Source: Rhynchosporium graminicola
Lineage: Eukaryota; Ascomycota; Leotiomycetes; Helotiales; Ploettnerulaceae
NCBI GenBank assembly: GCA_900074885.1
Contig: FJUW01000005.1
Span: 92,242 to 156,241 of the forward strand
Direction: 5' to 3'
DNA: 64,000 bases
In this document: one piece after another, positions 22,520 through 32,404 of the stretch
Layout: every line of letters starts with the position of its first letter
How positions within the stretch are numbered: the stretch's first letter is position 1
Notes under the pieces: model-generated
Seen by the model: only the letters and a program-made list of their open reading frames with translations
Told to the model about the DNA's origin: nothing
The model's database searches: none
Translations under genes and position numbers: made by a program

Positions 22520-23690
22520 TAACTTCTACTTTACCGGCTTTCTCTCTTAAGGTTTCCGAAGCTTCTAGAAGATCTAGAAGATCTAGAAGATCTAGAACTA
22601 GAACTATCTTATCTAACTCCTTACTTAAATTTAATAATATAGCCCTTATATTAAATCGAATATAATAGCTAATCTTACGGGCTTTCTTCTTTATAGAGGA
22701 TCCAGGAGTATCTAGATCTAATGCTATCTTAGAACTAGAAAGTAAATTCCTCTTTCCCTTAGTATTAGATATTATAACCTTGAATATAGCCTTCTCAGCA
22801 AATTCCCGTATAATAATAATTAACTCCTTCGACTACTTTAATACCGATTATATTACTACTTTAGATTTCACTAAATCTATTATTAGAATAACTAAATCCT
22901 ATATTTCATTAGTATTATATTAGTATCTAGGGCCTCTACTATCTTAACTTATTACCTTAATAAACTCTTACTCCTTAAATACCTTCTCTATAGATCTTCT
23001 TAAGGCTTAAGTCTCTACTAATTATATAGTAGTAATCTCTAACGTAATAATAGAAGTAGCAGATTTCGTAAGATAATGGATCCGATTAATAGCTTTATAA
23101 GTAGCTATAATACTACCCTAGTTTAGCTTCAGATCCTTAGCTTTACTACCTAGAAGTAAACCGGATAAAATAGTACACTCTATATTAATATATCTTTAAC
23201 GCGTTAGTATATATAACTATATTCAGGTTTAATAAACTTATATACTTATAACTACTCTTTAACGCCGAATAATACCGATAAAGCTTAGAGTCAAGCTTAT
23301 TAAATAAATAGAGAAGTTCTAAGATAGGAGTATTATTATACTTTAGGTTAAGGAAAGCGCGAATATATCTTAGGTAATATATACGATACGCTGCCGAAAT
23401 GGTACTAGCTAGAACTAGTAAGAGTACTATAGATATTAGTATTATCGATCTATTAAACTCCTATATCTTATCTTAAGACTATCCTTAACTCTAAAGCAGG
23501 ATAATATACTAGTAATAGAAGAAAGACTAATTAAGTCGATTAATATATAAGATTATAGTAGTACTACTATAATAGTTAGTAAAGCTACCTCCTTAAGTAA
23601 CTATATAGTAGTCTAGGGAGAGTATACTTATAGTTTAAGTAGTTATCGTAGTTAAGGAAGGAAGGCTCTAATATCAATAAACCCCTTCTA
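22500..23690 (-). pseudogene. Antisense reading frame of Gypsy F4
   Basis: On the strand opposite to pol. The C-terminal part reads SSIKKKARKISYYI, then LSKELDKIVLVLDLLDLL, EASETLREKAGKVEV and IKEVEF, with its stop at 22502-22500, inside the last codons of the plus-strand pol. The same ending occurs in F2 (49676) and F3 (56104), see those entries. Towards 23690 the frame is more decayed. A TATA-like stretch of the antisense strand lies near 23690. Confidence 0.6.
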
Positions 23691-23960
23691 TTATATACCC
23701 TATACCCTACTTAAACTCGACTCCCGCTATAAACAGATAAAGTAAATATAACTCACCGCCCGATTCGGAAGCTATAACTAATATAGTACTATTACGATAA
23801 TATAACTAGTTAGTACCTGATAAATAGTTTATTACTATTAAAGAATAGCTAGTACTTATTACGCGAATATCGAAGAAAATAATTATAATAAAGACCGATT
23901 TCTAGTATAAACTAGAACCTTGCGAGCTTAGGGTTAAGCTCTCCTTAAGGGGGGGGTTAA

Positions 23961-24077
23961 TATAACGATAGCTTACCTGAAGGTTATATAAGGAGAAGGA
24001 TAAGTACCGGGGCCTAAGTTCATAGGTATCACGGAATAACTAGTAGCCGACTCGGTATAGTATCGAACTAGTACTAG
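23961..24077 (+). repeat. Truncated 3' LTR of Gypsy F4
   Basis: Begins TATAACGATAGCTTACC after an AAGGGGGGGGTTAA polypurine tract and matches the first about 117 bases of the 268-bp family F LTR, then diverges. Confidence 0.8.
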
Positions 24078-24893
24078 CGCATAGGAAAATCCGTAGTAAT
24101 CCGTAGCCTTAGCTATAGAGACTATATATATTCGAATAGAGTTTGAAAACGTATTCTAAAGATAACTTATCTTTACGTCGTTTTTCTAGCCCTCTCCTCT
24201 AGCGCTTAGCAGAAGTTTATCGAATTCTAGCTAGTACTCGTGCTAGATCTATCCTATAGAGTACCTTATATTTATAAGTTATTCGAGAGCCTTAGCTTAT
24301 TTATCACTATTCGTAAATATCTTATCGACCTACGTAAAGAAAGCTATAGGGTTCTTGCTATCTATAGAGCTTCTTCTCTCTTAGGAGTATTATATACGAG
24401 CTTATTCGCAAGATAAGAGAGTATTATAAATAGTATCTTGGTAATAGTTAGTAGGGAGAGATAGCCTTTAAGCGGAGCGTATATAATAAGAACTTCTTAA
24501 TCTTAAGAGATAATCTCGAAAGGTATCTATATCTCTATTCTAAGTAAGTAGTTTCTATATACTAGCGCTCGATAGTTCTCCATCAGGGCTCGACTGGGAA
24601 GCTACAAGAGACTCGATAAGGGTTTTTATTAGAGTACTCGAAGACGATAGGTCTCTAGTATTATTAGATCTGAGCGTTCTTTTAAGTCTTTCGGCCTCTA
24701 ATACCTCTAGGGCAGTACGCGTATTTACTAGTTCAGTCTCTATTAGAAGCTAGCGCTTATATATCTCTTATATAATATAGTATAGTTTATTAATAGAGTC
24801 ATTCTATTAAGAGCTTCTATTCCTTAAAAAGTCTATTCCAGTATCCGGCGTAAAAGCTATAAGAATAAGTAAGCCGATCTTAATCGAACTTAA
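24078..24893 (-). mobile_element. Gag fragment of an LTR element (family T)
   Basis: Minus-strand text next to the LTR at 24894-25069. RYISAS is followed by ELVNTRTALEVLEAERLKR near 24740-24680, STLIKTLIESLVASQSSPD near 24640-24580 and further broken gag-like sequence with PIAFFTQVDKIF near 24350. The layout LTR, short leader, coiled-coil-like gag start is typical of Gypsy elements. Left-truncated against the F4 LTR. Confidence 0.55.
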
Positions 24894-25069
24894 TATTATA
24901 AGTAAGTAATATATATATATATATATATATAATTAAATATTATATTTAAGAAGTTTAATAAAAGAGAGAGTTAAGTTCTAGTCTAGCTCCGAAGGAAAAT
25001 ATGCAGGTGCCGCTGGGCTTAGTAAGCATAAGTATCGCCGGTGTTAAATCCTGGGGCTCGCCTCTTACA
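24894..25069 (-). repeat. LTR shared with the 1.7-kb element (family T 5' LTR)
   Basis: 176 bp, aligning with 11394-11561 and 12934-13101 (GGAAAAYATGCRGGTGCCGC, CCTGGGGCTCGCC). On the minus strand it starts TGTAAGAGGCGAGCC and ends at TATAATA with TTAAGTTCGAT behind it. An AT dinucleotide run (24908-24930) has grown inside it. No target duplication. Confidence 0.8.
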
Positions 25070-25426
25070 AGAGAGCTGATAAGTTAACTAATTCGAATAG
25101 ATATATCGAATAATTTAACGAATTTAATACTAAGATATTATTCTCTATCTAGTTGACTTCCCTTTCCTCTAAGTTCGAGAGGTCTTAGCGCGAATCTAGC
25201 ATCGAATAGTAGTACGAGTAATACTTATCTTTCAGGTAATCTCGTAAGCCGAATTTCGAGCTTTCTATAGTAATCGGACTATAGAGCTTGTAAGGGTACC
25301 CTACTCGCTTAAGGTATTTTACGCTAAGAGGGAGAGTAAAGAAGAGACTCTATTTCAACTTTGAAGAGATTCTATAAGAAGGTTATTAAGATATATATTT
25401 TTGAATAGAAAGTACTAGAATTCGGG
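25070..25426. other. AT-rich transition, nothing recognisable
   Basis: RIP-like composition with no coding frame or repeat identified; it ends sharply where GC content rises at about 25430. Confidence 0.5.
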
Positions 25427-26287
25427 ATGTGGGGCAGACCTCGCTTAAGGGGGGCCGGGAGCAATGGCCAGAACTCTTACAACAAGGCTCTATATCCTTG
25501 GGGTTGGAATCGGAAACCCTGAAGGCACTTGTCTTCAACATTGCTCTCGCTGGATCCAAAGCGTATTTAGAAACGAGGGATGGAAACAATTTCCCTGGTC
25601 GCACGATCATATCATCAATGAACGTTATGGCTCCTCTATCAACTGGAGTAGACCTAAGTCGCGGCGAGAAGATCACTATACACCACGGACTACACCTACT
25701 ACCGAGCCAGCTACTACCAGATCTCGCTCTAGGTCTGGTACTCCTCTCGACTCTTTAGCGCTGTCCTTTGACGATCATCTACACCACGGGTTACACCAGT
25801 CTCTGTAAGGGGCCAATCCAGGCTACAGCAGATGACCTCTATAGAAGACAGCACCACAGAAGGGCGCTCTAGGTCTAGAGTCTCGCAAACCCTCTGACGG
25901 TCTGCTAGCCCTGAATGAGAAGATTTCGTGCCAGAGCCGTCTCCCTCTTGGGGAAAGTATAGATGTCGACTCGCAAAGGATGGAGAACCCCAGGAGCTTT
26001 GGCGGAGCGAGACAATGCTACCTCCCGAAGGATATAGGATAATGTACAGCACTATGGGTAGAATAAGTTTCCATAAATGCACCTACGAAGTGGATCCCAT
26101 GCCTCTTGACGCAGCGAAGACGTGGATTTACGTTCCGGACGAGCCAAAAGATATTTACGATATCTCTCGTCAGACTATCAATCCACGCTATGAGGAAGAC
26201 GACGATGAGGATTTAGAAGCGCAGTCTGAAGATGGAATGACCGATATTCACGAGGCATCAAATGATAGTCATGACTTCGAAGAATAG
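25427..26287 (+). pseudogene. Remnant of a host gene at the edge of the transposon block
   Basis: Two plus-strand frames look like real coding sequence. The first (about 25464-25770) has a Trp-rich then Arg/Ser/Thr-rich stretch (WKQFPWSHDHIINERYGSS, TTRSRSRSGTPLDS). The second (about 25810-26287) reads PVSVRGQSRLQQMTSIEDS, SRSRVSQTL, stop, RSASPE, stop, EDFVPEPSPSWGKYRC and ends in an acidic tail (NPRYEEDDDEDLEAQSEDG) with TAG at 26285-26287. Both internal stops are TGA next to an Arg-type context (CTC TGA CGG; GAA TGA GAA), as CGA to TGA would give. The 5' part is missing or replaced by repeats. I do not recognise the family. An intron between the two frames is possible, but the TGA codons argue for decay. 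Confidence 0.45.
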
Positions 26288-26735
26288 ATCGGAGCTGGCC
26301 ATAGCTTCATTGTCTTTGTAAATGCAATAGACAAGGGGTTTCAGCTACTTACTCTCTACCTTGTCCAAGTCTCTTCTTTTGGCTCATAGAATGCAACTTT
26401 CGGTTGTTAGATTTAGTGGTATCTTCGTCTCACTCTCTTTATTCGTTCAACAAGAGCTGGTTTCGTATACATGTCTTCTTTCGGACTATCTTTTGCCTAA
26501 GTTATATCGTTCATGTGTGACACGTCTTGGTCACTTGTAAGTTCAGGTTAGCTCGGTCGCAGGGGTGTCCCTTAGAAATCATCCTGTAAAACCAATTAAT
26601 GCTTGCTCATCTACCCTGATCGCTTAGTGCCATCTTGAATATGTTAGGCTGCGGAATGGAATCACCAATAGGTATTAGTGATAAGCCCTAACAGATACTC
26701 ACCTATAAAGCGTATGTATCTTGCAGTAATGTGTC
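26288..26735. other. Intergenic, nothing recognised
   Basis: Balanced base composition, no convincing coding frame. Confidence 0.5.
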
Positions 26736-26991
26736 TGTGACGACAGGTTATAGGAAGGTCATATAGTTAAGAGAAACTGAGTCAGGAGGTGCTTCGTTTT
26801 CTTATATAACTAACGCGACGTAGTCACAGACTAGTATCGGCGCTTCACATAACGCGAAGCTTTTACCCTACTTCTTGGCTTCTTCTTTCTTCATCTTTAT
26901 ATTGCTTTAATAATATATTAATGAGATCGATATTCCCTTCTTTACTTATCTATCCTTACTTATACATTACCTTAGGTCTTACATTATTGTA
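26736..26991 (+). repeat. Old solo-LTR-like fossil related to Gypsy family F
   Basis: Starts TGTGACGACAGGTTATAGG and ends ATTATTGTA, directly followed by TTAAATACAAAAATTAAGC and TAGCCGGAGACGGC. The family F LTR (e.g. 45081-45348) starts T(G/A)TGA(C/T)GACAG and is followed by TTAAATAAAAAGATTAAG and ATAGCCGGA. Ends and primer-binding leader match, the middle is different. It is not RIP-mutated, unlike the other F copies. Confidence 0.65.
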
Positions 26992-27059
26992 TTAAATACA
27001 AAAATTAAGCTAGCCGGAGACGGCCCGAGATGGCATTGATCTTGGGACCGGCGAGCTAC

Positions 27060-28014
27060 ACTTTACAGCTTTAAGCCTCCACGGAAACCCTTAAAATATA
27101 CTGACGGGGGACACGTACATATATCGCCATTAAGTTTGCCACAATTGATCAAATTAAAGTACTGCATTGGACTGTGACCTGAGGTGTCAGAGAGGACTCC
27201 ATTGCCACTCACGTGTAATGGTCGTTTTGAGTCTTCTGGCTGCTCTGAAATATAGCTAGAACTCTCCCTTGCTGTAAGAATCAAACCCAGAAGAATATCC
27301 AAGCCGAGTTATCACACGAGTTATGGCAATATGACTGTATCATTCAAATCCACGCCTGTGTTCGTATCTGCTGAGATGTGAAATTGCCTGTAAGAACTTC
27401 TCTTATGACGGTGAGCTGGACCCCACGTCGTCATGGGAACAGCATGATCGCAAGGCAAGAACACATTATGACCTTCTCCCCTTGAGATTCAGGAGTAGAA
27501 GACCAGGACTCTTTGCAAGCGAGCGCCCTCTGCATTTCGGGAACTTCGGTTTCAGCTGGCAGGTCCGGAGTTTGAGAAGGATGATCAAACCTCCATTCGA
27601 TACGCATGCGATCTTCACGAGTTAGTGGGAGAAAATCTTGCAAACGGCAAAAAGCCTGTCGATTATCACCTAGGACTCGACATTCTCATACAGTATTATA
27701 CATATCTCAGCTAGTACATTTGCGTTCGCCCCGGTGTATCAGGAGCACGATTATTCGAAGCAGTTGATAGCTAGTACTTCCTGTCCCGATCAGCCAGCGC
27801 GTTTATGGAGCGTCTTTTCACGTGGAGAGTAGAATGAATATAGAGAGATGCAATGTGCGAATCACGAGAAAGCAGAAGAATAGTCCATAGTGATGTTACA
27901 CACCGGGAAAGAACGAGAGGCAATGTGGATGATTAGGTTATTCAGAAAGCCGGGAAGGCTCATGCCTGGTCCTGAACTGTCATGAAGTTCTGTCATGATA
28001 GACAGACAGTACGC
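27060..28014. other. Intergenic, one weak minus-strand coding candidate
   Basis: 27431-27690 on the minus strand has an open stretch (DNRQAFCRLQDFLPLTRED, then RMRIEWRFDHPSQTPDLPAE) of coding-like composition but without a start or relatives I can name. It could be a terminal exon or a gene fragment. Nothing else is seen here. Confidence 0.3.
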
Positions 28015-28802
28015 TCATGGACACTTGTAATTATTGGTCATCCTTGCTGCCATCAAGTCGGAGTATTTGGCAGCGGCCTGCCTATTCCCTGTGGTACCAG
28101 GCACTATCCGTATCTCCCCATTCCGGGGATGAAATTGATACTCCCTGACAATCTTCTCGCCGTTCTTGAAAACCAGCATTCCATCGACATGCATTGTGCC
28201 ACCGAAAACCCGATGTATTTCCAGCAGAAGCTCATGGATGCCACTAGGATCCAGCAGCATTTCTTTCAGCCATTTCTGCTTCCCCCAATGACAAAACCTT
28301 GGCCATCCCGTACTAATGACCATTCTTGTCCAAGTGCTCGATTCTTTGAAAAGCCTTCCATCCAGAACCTCCCCATGCCGTCGCAGGTTTTGAATCTCCT
28401 TGAACTCCTGCACATCTCTCGGCTTCTCCCACTCTGCAACGATGGTTATCGCCTCTAGTCTTCCGTGTCTCGCCCACTCCCCCAAAGGCTTCACCGAGCT
28501 CGCGAACCATTCCAACTCGTCACGATCGAGCAGCTCGAGAGATATTTTCAGCAGGCGTATGCGTCGCCCGTGTCCGTGCTTCAACAGGCCTTTGAATTTC
28601 TGGGAGAGCTGTGTGGAGGGCCGCAGACTGAGTCGCGAGTGGGCGAAGATTAGGTCTTTGCATTCGCGGTGGATTTGTTTGCAGGTCCGCAGGAGAGAGA
28701 GGGAGCGTGCTACTTGAGGAGACCAGGGCGATAGAGTGACTGCGCCGGAGCGAGATGCAAGGCAGAATATGTAGATTTGGTCGCGGATTTCCCTGGGAAG
28801 GA
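28015..28802 (-). CDS. LPREIR-motif fungal protein (F-box-like/2EXR-like), 5' end unresolved
   Basis: An open minus-strand frame of 262 codons begins with LPREIRDQIYIFCLASRSG. The LPxEIRxxIY pattern is the hallmark of a large fungal family at the N-terminus (F-box-like or 2EXR-type). It continues with LLRTCKQIHRECKDLIFAHS, again typical (leucine, Arg-Thr-Cys-Lys-Gln-Ile), then RLLKISLELLDRDELEWFAS and a C-terminal half ending NNYKCP with TGA at 28015-28017. The frame is closed upstream by TAA at 28804-28806 and has no ATG before LPREIR, so a first exon must lie further right (28803-29176), joined at an AG acceptor such as that ending at 28803. Such proteins are probably adaptors; the true function is unknown. 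It is divergent from the Cdt1-like gene. Confidence 0.7.
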
Positions 28803-29176
28803 CTTAAGGAAGAGGGAGGGCATGTTGAGGGAGGTAGAAGGGCGAAGGAATCACATCATGAACTTTGAGGCATGGAATTGATACTGGTGAAGTGACACCG
28901 CCACTTGATGCTTGTGGTGTTGATGACTCGAGAATCCAGACGACCAACAGACCCCTGTCAACCACTTTACGCGTGCGACCTGCAAGCGCGTCTCGCCGAA
29001 CGAGAACGCGACTTCTCTCCCAACCTCCCCAGGAAAAAGGTATATCCATCCACCCCAATCTTGCTGCAGTAGCAACCCACAACCTTCATCCTACCTCCCA
29101 CAGTTACGAGAAACTTGCATCACTCCATCATCGCTCTTGCATCAATTGTGTCAGTTGTATCGCATAGTCAATTAAC
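28803..29176. promoter_or_regulatory. Divergent intergenic/promoter region
   Basis: 374 bp between the LPREIR gene (minus) and the Cdt1-like gene (plus). It must hold the plus-strand promoter and probably the missing first exon of the minus gene. Pyrimidine-rich stretches precede 29177. No defined element identified. Confidence 0.45.
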
Positions 29177-30577
29177 ATGCCTACCGCCATTAAGAGAAGG
29201 AAGCTGGCCATCAGCACGAAGAACGCGACCACGAAGTCTCGAGCATTGAATGCCTTTACAACAGTTTCCAAAGCAAGCACGACTACGAAAGAAGTAATTG
29301 AGAAGAATTTCCAAGTCGATGTCGCAACTTCCACACACCAACCGGCAGCTTGCAACAAGAGGAAATTTGTAGAGGACGAGGAAAGCGTGCAGAAGGAAAC
29401 AATCTCACCAGCCAACACCAAGACAATTGCGCGAAGGGCCTTTCTCCAAACACCCAAAACTCCTCACCGACCAATCCTCAAGCAAAGTCCTCCATCAACA
29501 ATTGACACGCCAACGAATGGCGCCCGCAATCTCCTCGACAGATTCTGTATCGCCTCGAAAACACCTACGCGCTCACCTCTCGGCTTCAGCAGCTCCAGCT
29601 CGAACCTCGCTACATCTATCCCACCCACCTCCAACCTTCCCACCGAGCTCCTCGACATGATAAACCTTCACGCGGCATTTCTGACCGCTCTCTCCATACA
29701 CTACGCACATCATGGTACACATGCGCCTGCAGACCTGCGGAATCTATGCCCAGACGTCGCGCGAGCTTGGGGGAAGAGGAGGGTGACTTTGGAAGATGTC
29801 CGTCTCCTCCTCGGTATTCAAAACAGCAGTGCACCAGAAACCAAAGACGCGCGGGTTTCAAGGCTCAGCTTGTCGGACTACGGACATGGGAAAATCTGTA
29901 TCGAGATACGGACTTTGGGAAAAGGGGGAAGAATTGCTCGACCTGTGAATGAAGATCTACTGAATGAGGTCTTTGAGAAAGGCTTGACGAGCTTATGGGA
30001 ACAGAAGAGGGCAGAGTTGGATGTCAAGGAGTTCGTGGAGGGGCTGCCTCATCAGGGTATCACGATGTGTTCATCACTCGTGAAGATGTCGCCTCTGCTT
30101 GCGAAAGGACAGCGAAGATTGGAAGATTTGAGAGCTGGGATCACGATCAAGTCCCCTGCTATTGCACAAAAAGTGGAAGTCGCCAGCCCAAAACTCACAC
30201 TCCTCGATCGACTGCGCGCGAAAGCCATTCAGACCGCCAAGCTCCCTCCTCCGCCTTCGAAAGCCGACATCGCGAGGCAGGCTGCTATGGGTAGGATTGA
30301 GGAAGTGGTTTCTATCTTGGTTATCCTCAGCACATCGACTTCCATTGGCCAGTCGCGGATATCATTTACCCTTCCGACCATCATTGGAAAGCTACGAGAT
30401 TCGTTCAAAACGCCTATGTCGAAGGAGGAGGCTGATACATGTATCAGATTATTGGCGACTGACATTGCACCGCAGTGGGTGAAATTGGTGAAGATGGGAA
30501 AGGTAGAGTGTTTGGTTGTTAATAGGGATGAGAGGCCTGGGGAGGGGAATATCAAGGAGATGGTAGGACGTGCTTGA
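29177..30577 (+). CDS. cdt1: Cdt1-like DNA replication licensing factor
   Basis: A single-exon gene of 466 codons, ATG at 29177, TGA at 30575. Cdt1 brings the MCM2-7 helicase to ORC/Cdc6-marked origins in the nucleus. The N-terminus is basic and disordered with KTPHRPILKQSPP and a TPTRSPLGF segment, likely CDK-type sites. The middle (about residues 155-215) matches the fungal form of the geminin-binding-fold region: ELLDMINLHAAFLTALSIHY, then DLRNLCPDVARAWGKRRVT and LEDVRLLLGI. A winged-helix-like C-terminal region (about 365-460) follows, with ADIARQAAMGRIEEVVSILV, SFTLPTIIGKLRDSFKTPMS and DIAPQWVKLVKMGKVECLVV, as in the MCM-binding domain of Cdt1. The length is normal for fungi. Identification rests on recalled motifs; no search was run. 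GC-balanced, no RIP stops. Confidence 0.78.
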   Translation: MPTAIKRRKLAISTKNATTKSRALNAFTTVSKASTTTKEVIEKNFQVDVATSTHQPAACNKRKFVEDEESVQKETISPANTKTIARRAFLQTPKTPHRPILKQSPPSTIDTPTNGARNLLDRFCIASKTPTRSPLGFSSSSSNLATSIPPTSNLPTELLDMINLHAAFLTALSIHYAHHGTHAPADLRNLCPDVARAWGKRRVTLEDVRLLLGIQNSSAPETKDARVSRLSLSDYGHGKICIEIRTLGKGGRIARPVNEDLLNEVFEKGLTSLWEQKRAELDVKEFVEGLPHQGITMCSSLVKMSPLLAKGQRRLEDLRAGITIKSPAIAQKVEVASPKLTLLDRLRAKAIQTAKLPPPPSKADIARQAAMGRIEEVVSILVILSTSTSIGQSRISFTLPTIIGKLRDSFKTPMSKEEADTCIRLLATDIAPQWVKLVKMGKVECLVVNRDERPGEGNIKEMVGRA

Positions 30578-31163
30578 GAGGAATGAGAGCTGTAAGACAC
30601 GGATGATGTTGGATGAGATACACACGGTTGGGTATCGAGAAAACGACCTGTTGGAGGTCCCTGGATAGGAATCATTGAATATACCCTTGACGAAGAATGA
30701 ATGTTGGATAACTGGTGGACTCGCTGCTGAGGAATTACCAGTAGACAGAATAATGAATAATGCTCGATGATCACTTCACTCTTCCCCGTCCATCCTGTGA
30801 TTTCATGACCGGAGTAAACCCATCACGCGAAGTCATGCAATCGCACAGGCTAGTCTATTCCTCCGGCATATCATTCCTTTTGCAAGGCTTCTCTCCTCGC
30901 TCACAGTCGAAGAACAGATTCTTTGGTCGGAAAATGGTCTCACTGCTAGAAATTTGCGTACACAGAAGGAATGAATAATGAATGATGCTCAATGGCGGAT
31001 TTTCTCTTCTCCCGTGTGTCTCCATAACCAAAGTAAAACCATCGCTCGAATCCTCAATCGCACAAGGCAGTCAATCTCTCCAGCAAATCATAATATCATC
31101 GATCCCGACCGGGTCTTCTTGGCACATCCCGATTAGGTATTTCCTATCCAGTGCAAACAGCAT
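30578..31163. other. Convergent 3' intergenic region with a decayed duplication
   Basis: Between two convergent genes. The blocks at about 30745-30850 and 30967-31060 resemble each other (AATAATG..GATGCTC, TCTTC.CCGT, CCATCNCTCGAA-like order), suggesting an old tandem duplication of about 220 bp. No coding. Confidence 0.4.
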
Positions 31164-31879
31164 CTACTTCTTCGCACCAAACCTTGGCGCACCAATATCG
31201 TTTCCTCTCAGCTTGATACCCAGCACTCTCTCCATGGCAGCAAGAATCTTCTGATCAGGCGTCGCACTGCCTCTCTCGAAATCAGCCACGATACTCTGCG
31301 TAGTATTGCACTTTGTAGCCAAGTCCTTCTGTGTCATCTTTGGGTTCATGGCTTGGCGTTGGTTGGAGATTGCGGTGCCGACTTCCTTGCCGACGGTCGT
31401 GGGTTTGACGATGTCGTCTGATCGATCAACCTTGGTGAGATGTTGGCCTTCGACGCCTGGTTTGGAAGCCTATAGAAATGAGTGTTAGCTTTGAATTTTG
31501 ACATGGGTTTATGGAAGGGCTGGAGGGCGAGAATGGAAAGTGTGAAAGGCCCCCTTTCAGCTCCAGCTCCAGCTCGAGCTCCCAGGGGCCTGCGTCCAGC
31601 ATGATCCCGTCCGCCATTTGGCCACAAAATTCCGGCGTCTCGAGCTTCGGAATGCCACACGACATCTTTCCCCAAGAAGGCGGGGGCGTCAACAGCTACA
31701 CAAACAAGAGAAGCACATACCGAATTTCCAGCTCCGAACTTCTTCTCGGTTCCAATAATCCCACCGCTTCTCTGCGCAGCGTTCAAAGCAGCTTTCCCAC
31801 GAACGACAGTCTCGCGCGCAACTCCGCCGCCACGGGTCTTGCTTCCAATCTTGGTGACGGATTCCCAGTCTTCGGACAT
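31164..31879 (-). CDS. mbf1: Multiprotein-bridging factor 1 (MBF1), two exons
   Basis: Transcriptional coactivator that links TBP with bZIP activators such as Gcn4 and also protects ribosome frame at stalls in yeast. Exon 1, 31879-31721 (53 codons), starts [14 protein letters not shown] and contains [13 protein letters not shown] and [11 protein letters not shown], the conserved MBF1 N-terminal domain. The intron (31720-31470, 251 bp) runs GTATGT...CTATAG. Exon 2, 31469-31164 (101 codons), has the Cro/C1-type helix-turn-helix: [20 protein letters not shown], then [20 protein letters not shown], ending APRFGAKK. The total of 154 residues is normal. It is divergent from the DUF1365 gene with a 525-bp gap and convergent with the Cdt1-like gene. 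Confidence 0.95.
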
Positions 31880-32404
31880 GATTGCTTTGGTGTGGGTATG
31901 TGTTGCGTAGAGGTGAGTGTGATTGTAGTCGTTGTTGATTGGGAGAGCGAAGAGGTCTCGGGTTCGAATTGATTGTTCGGTGGCGCGAGGTGGTGATAAG
32001 GGTATTCGTAGAGATGATGTTGATGGAATTTGGAAGAAGCGACTGAGGCTGTAGGGAGCTTAGTGGGGTGCCACCTGAGCAGTTGCCGTGTGAATCAGAG
32101 CGTGGTATGATGTCTGCGCTTCACCGCTTTCGGTTACCCTGGGAGCTAGTCTGTTTACGGTCAGAGAACCCTGTACATTTGGAACGGTGCGGTGCTTTTG
32201 AGTCTCCAGGAGTTGAGGTTGAGTTGTGAATGGCCTCATTTTTACCGTCTTGGGTGACACTTACATTTCTGCTGTTGTTCGATATAATGTCCAACCCTCG
32301 CCAGTAATCATGTTCATGCCAGTGGCAATGCTCGCATTACTCAACCAATCTCACGCTTCAGGTTGTTTTTGCCACTTTGACTTGGTCGAGAGCAGGAAGT
32401 CAAC
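31880..32404. promoter_or_regulatory. Shared divergent promoter of mbf1 and the DUF1365 gene
   Basis: 525 bp between two start codons pointing away from each other. A CCTCGTC/GAAGAG-rich stretch lies near mbf1. No clear TATA box, and I assign no factor site. Confidence 0.5.

Noticed and set aside
24908..24930. AT dinucleotide run as a possible origin or centromere feature
   Set aside because: Only about 24 bases, inside an LTR copy whose siblings have normal sequence there; simple microsatellite growth.
28804..29167. Overlapping frames on both strands near the Cdt1-like start
   Set aside because: They lie in the divergent promoter and have no family signal; only the need for a first exon of the minus gene is retained.
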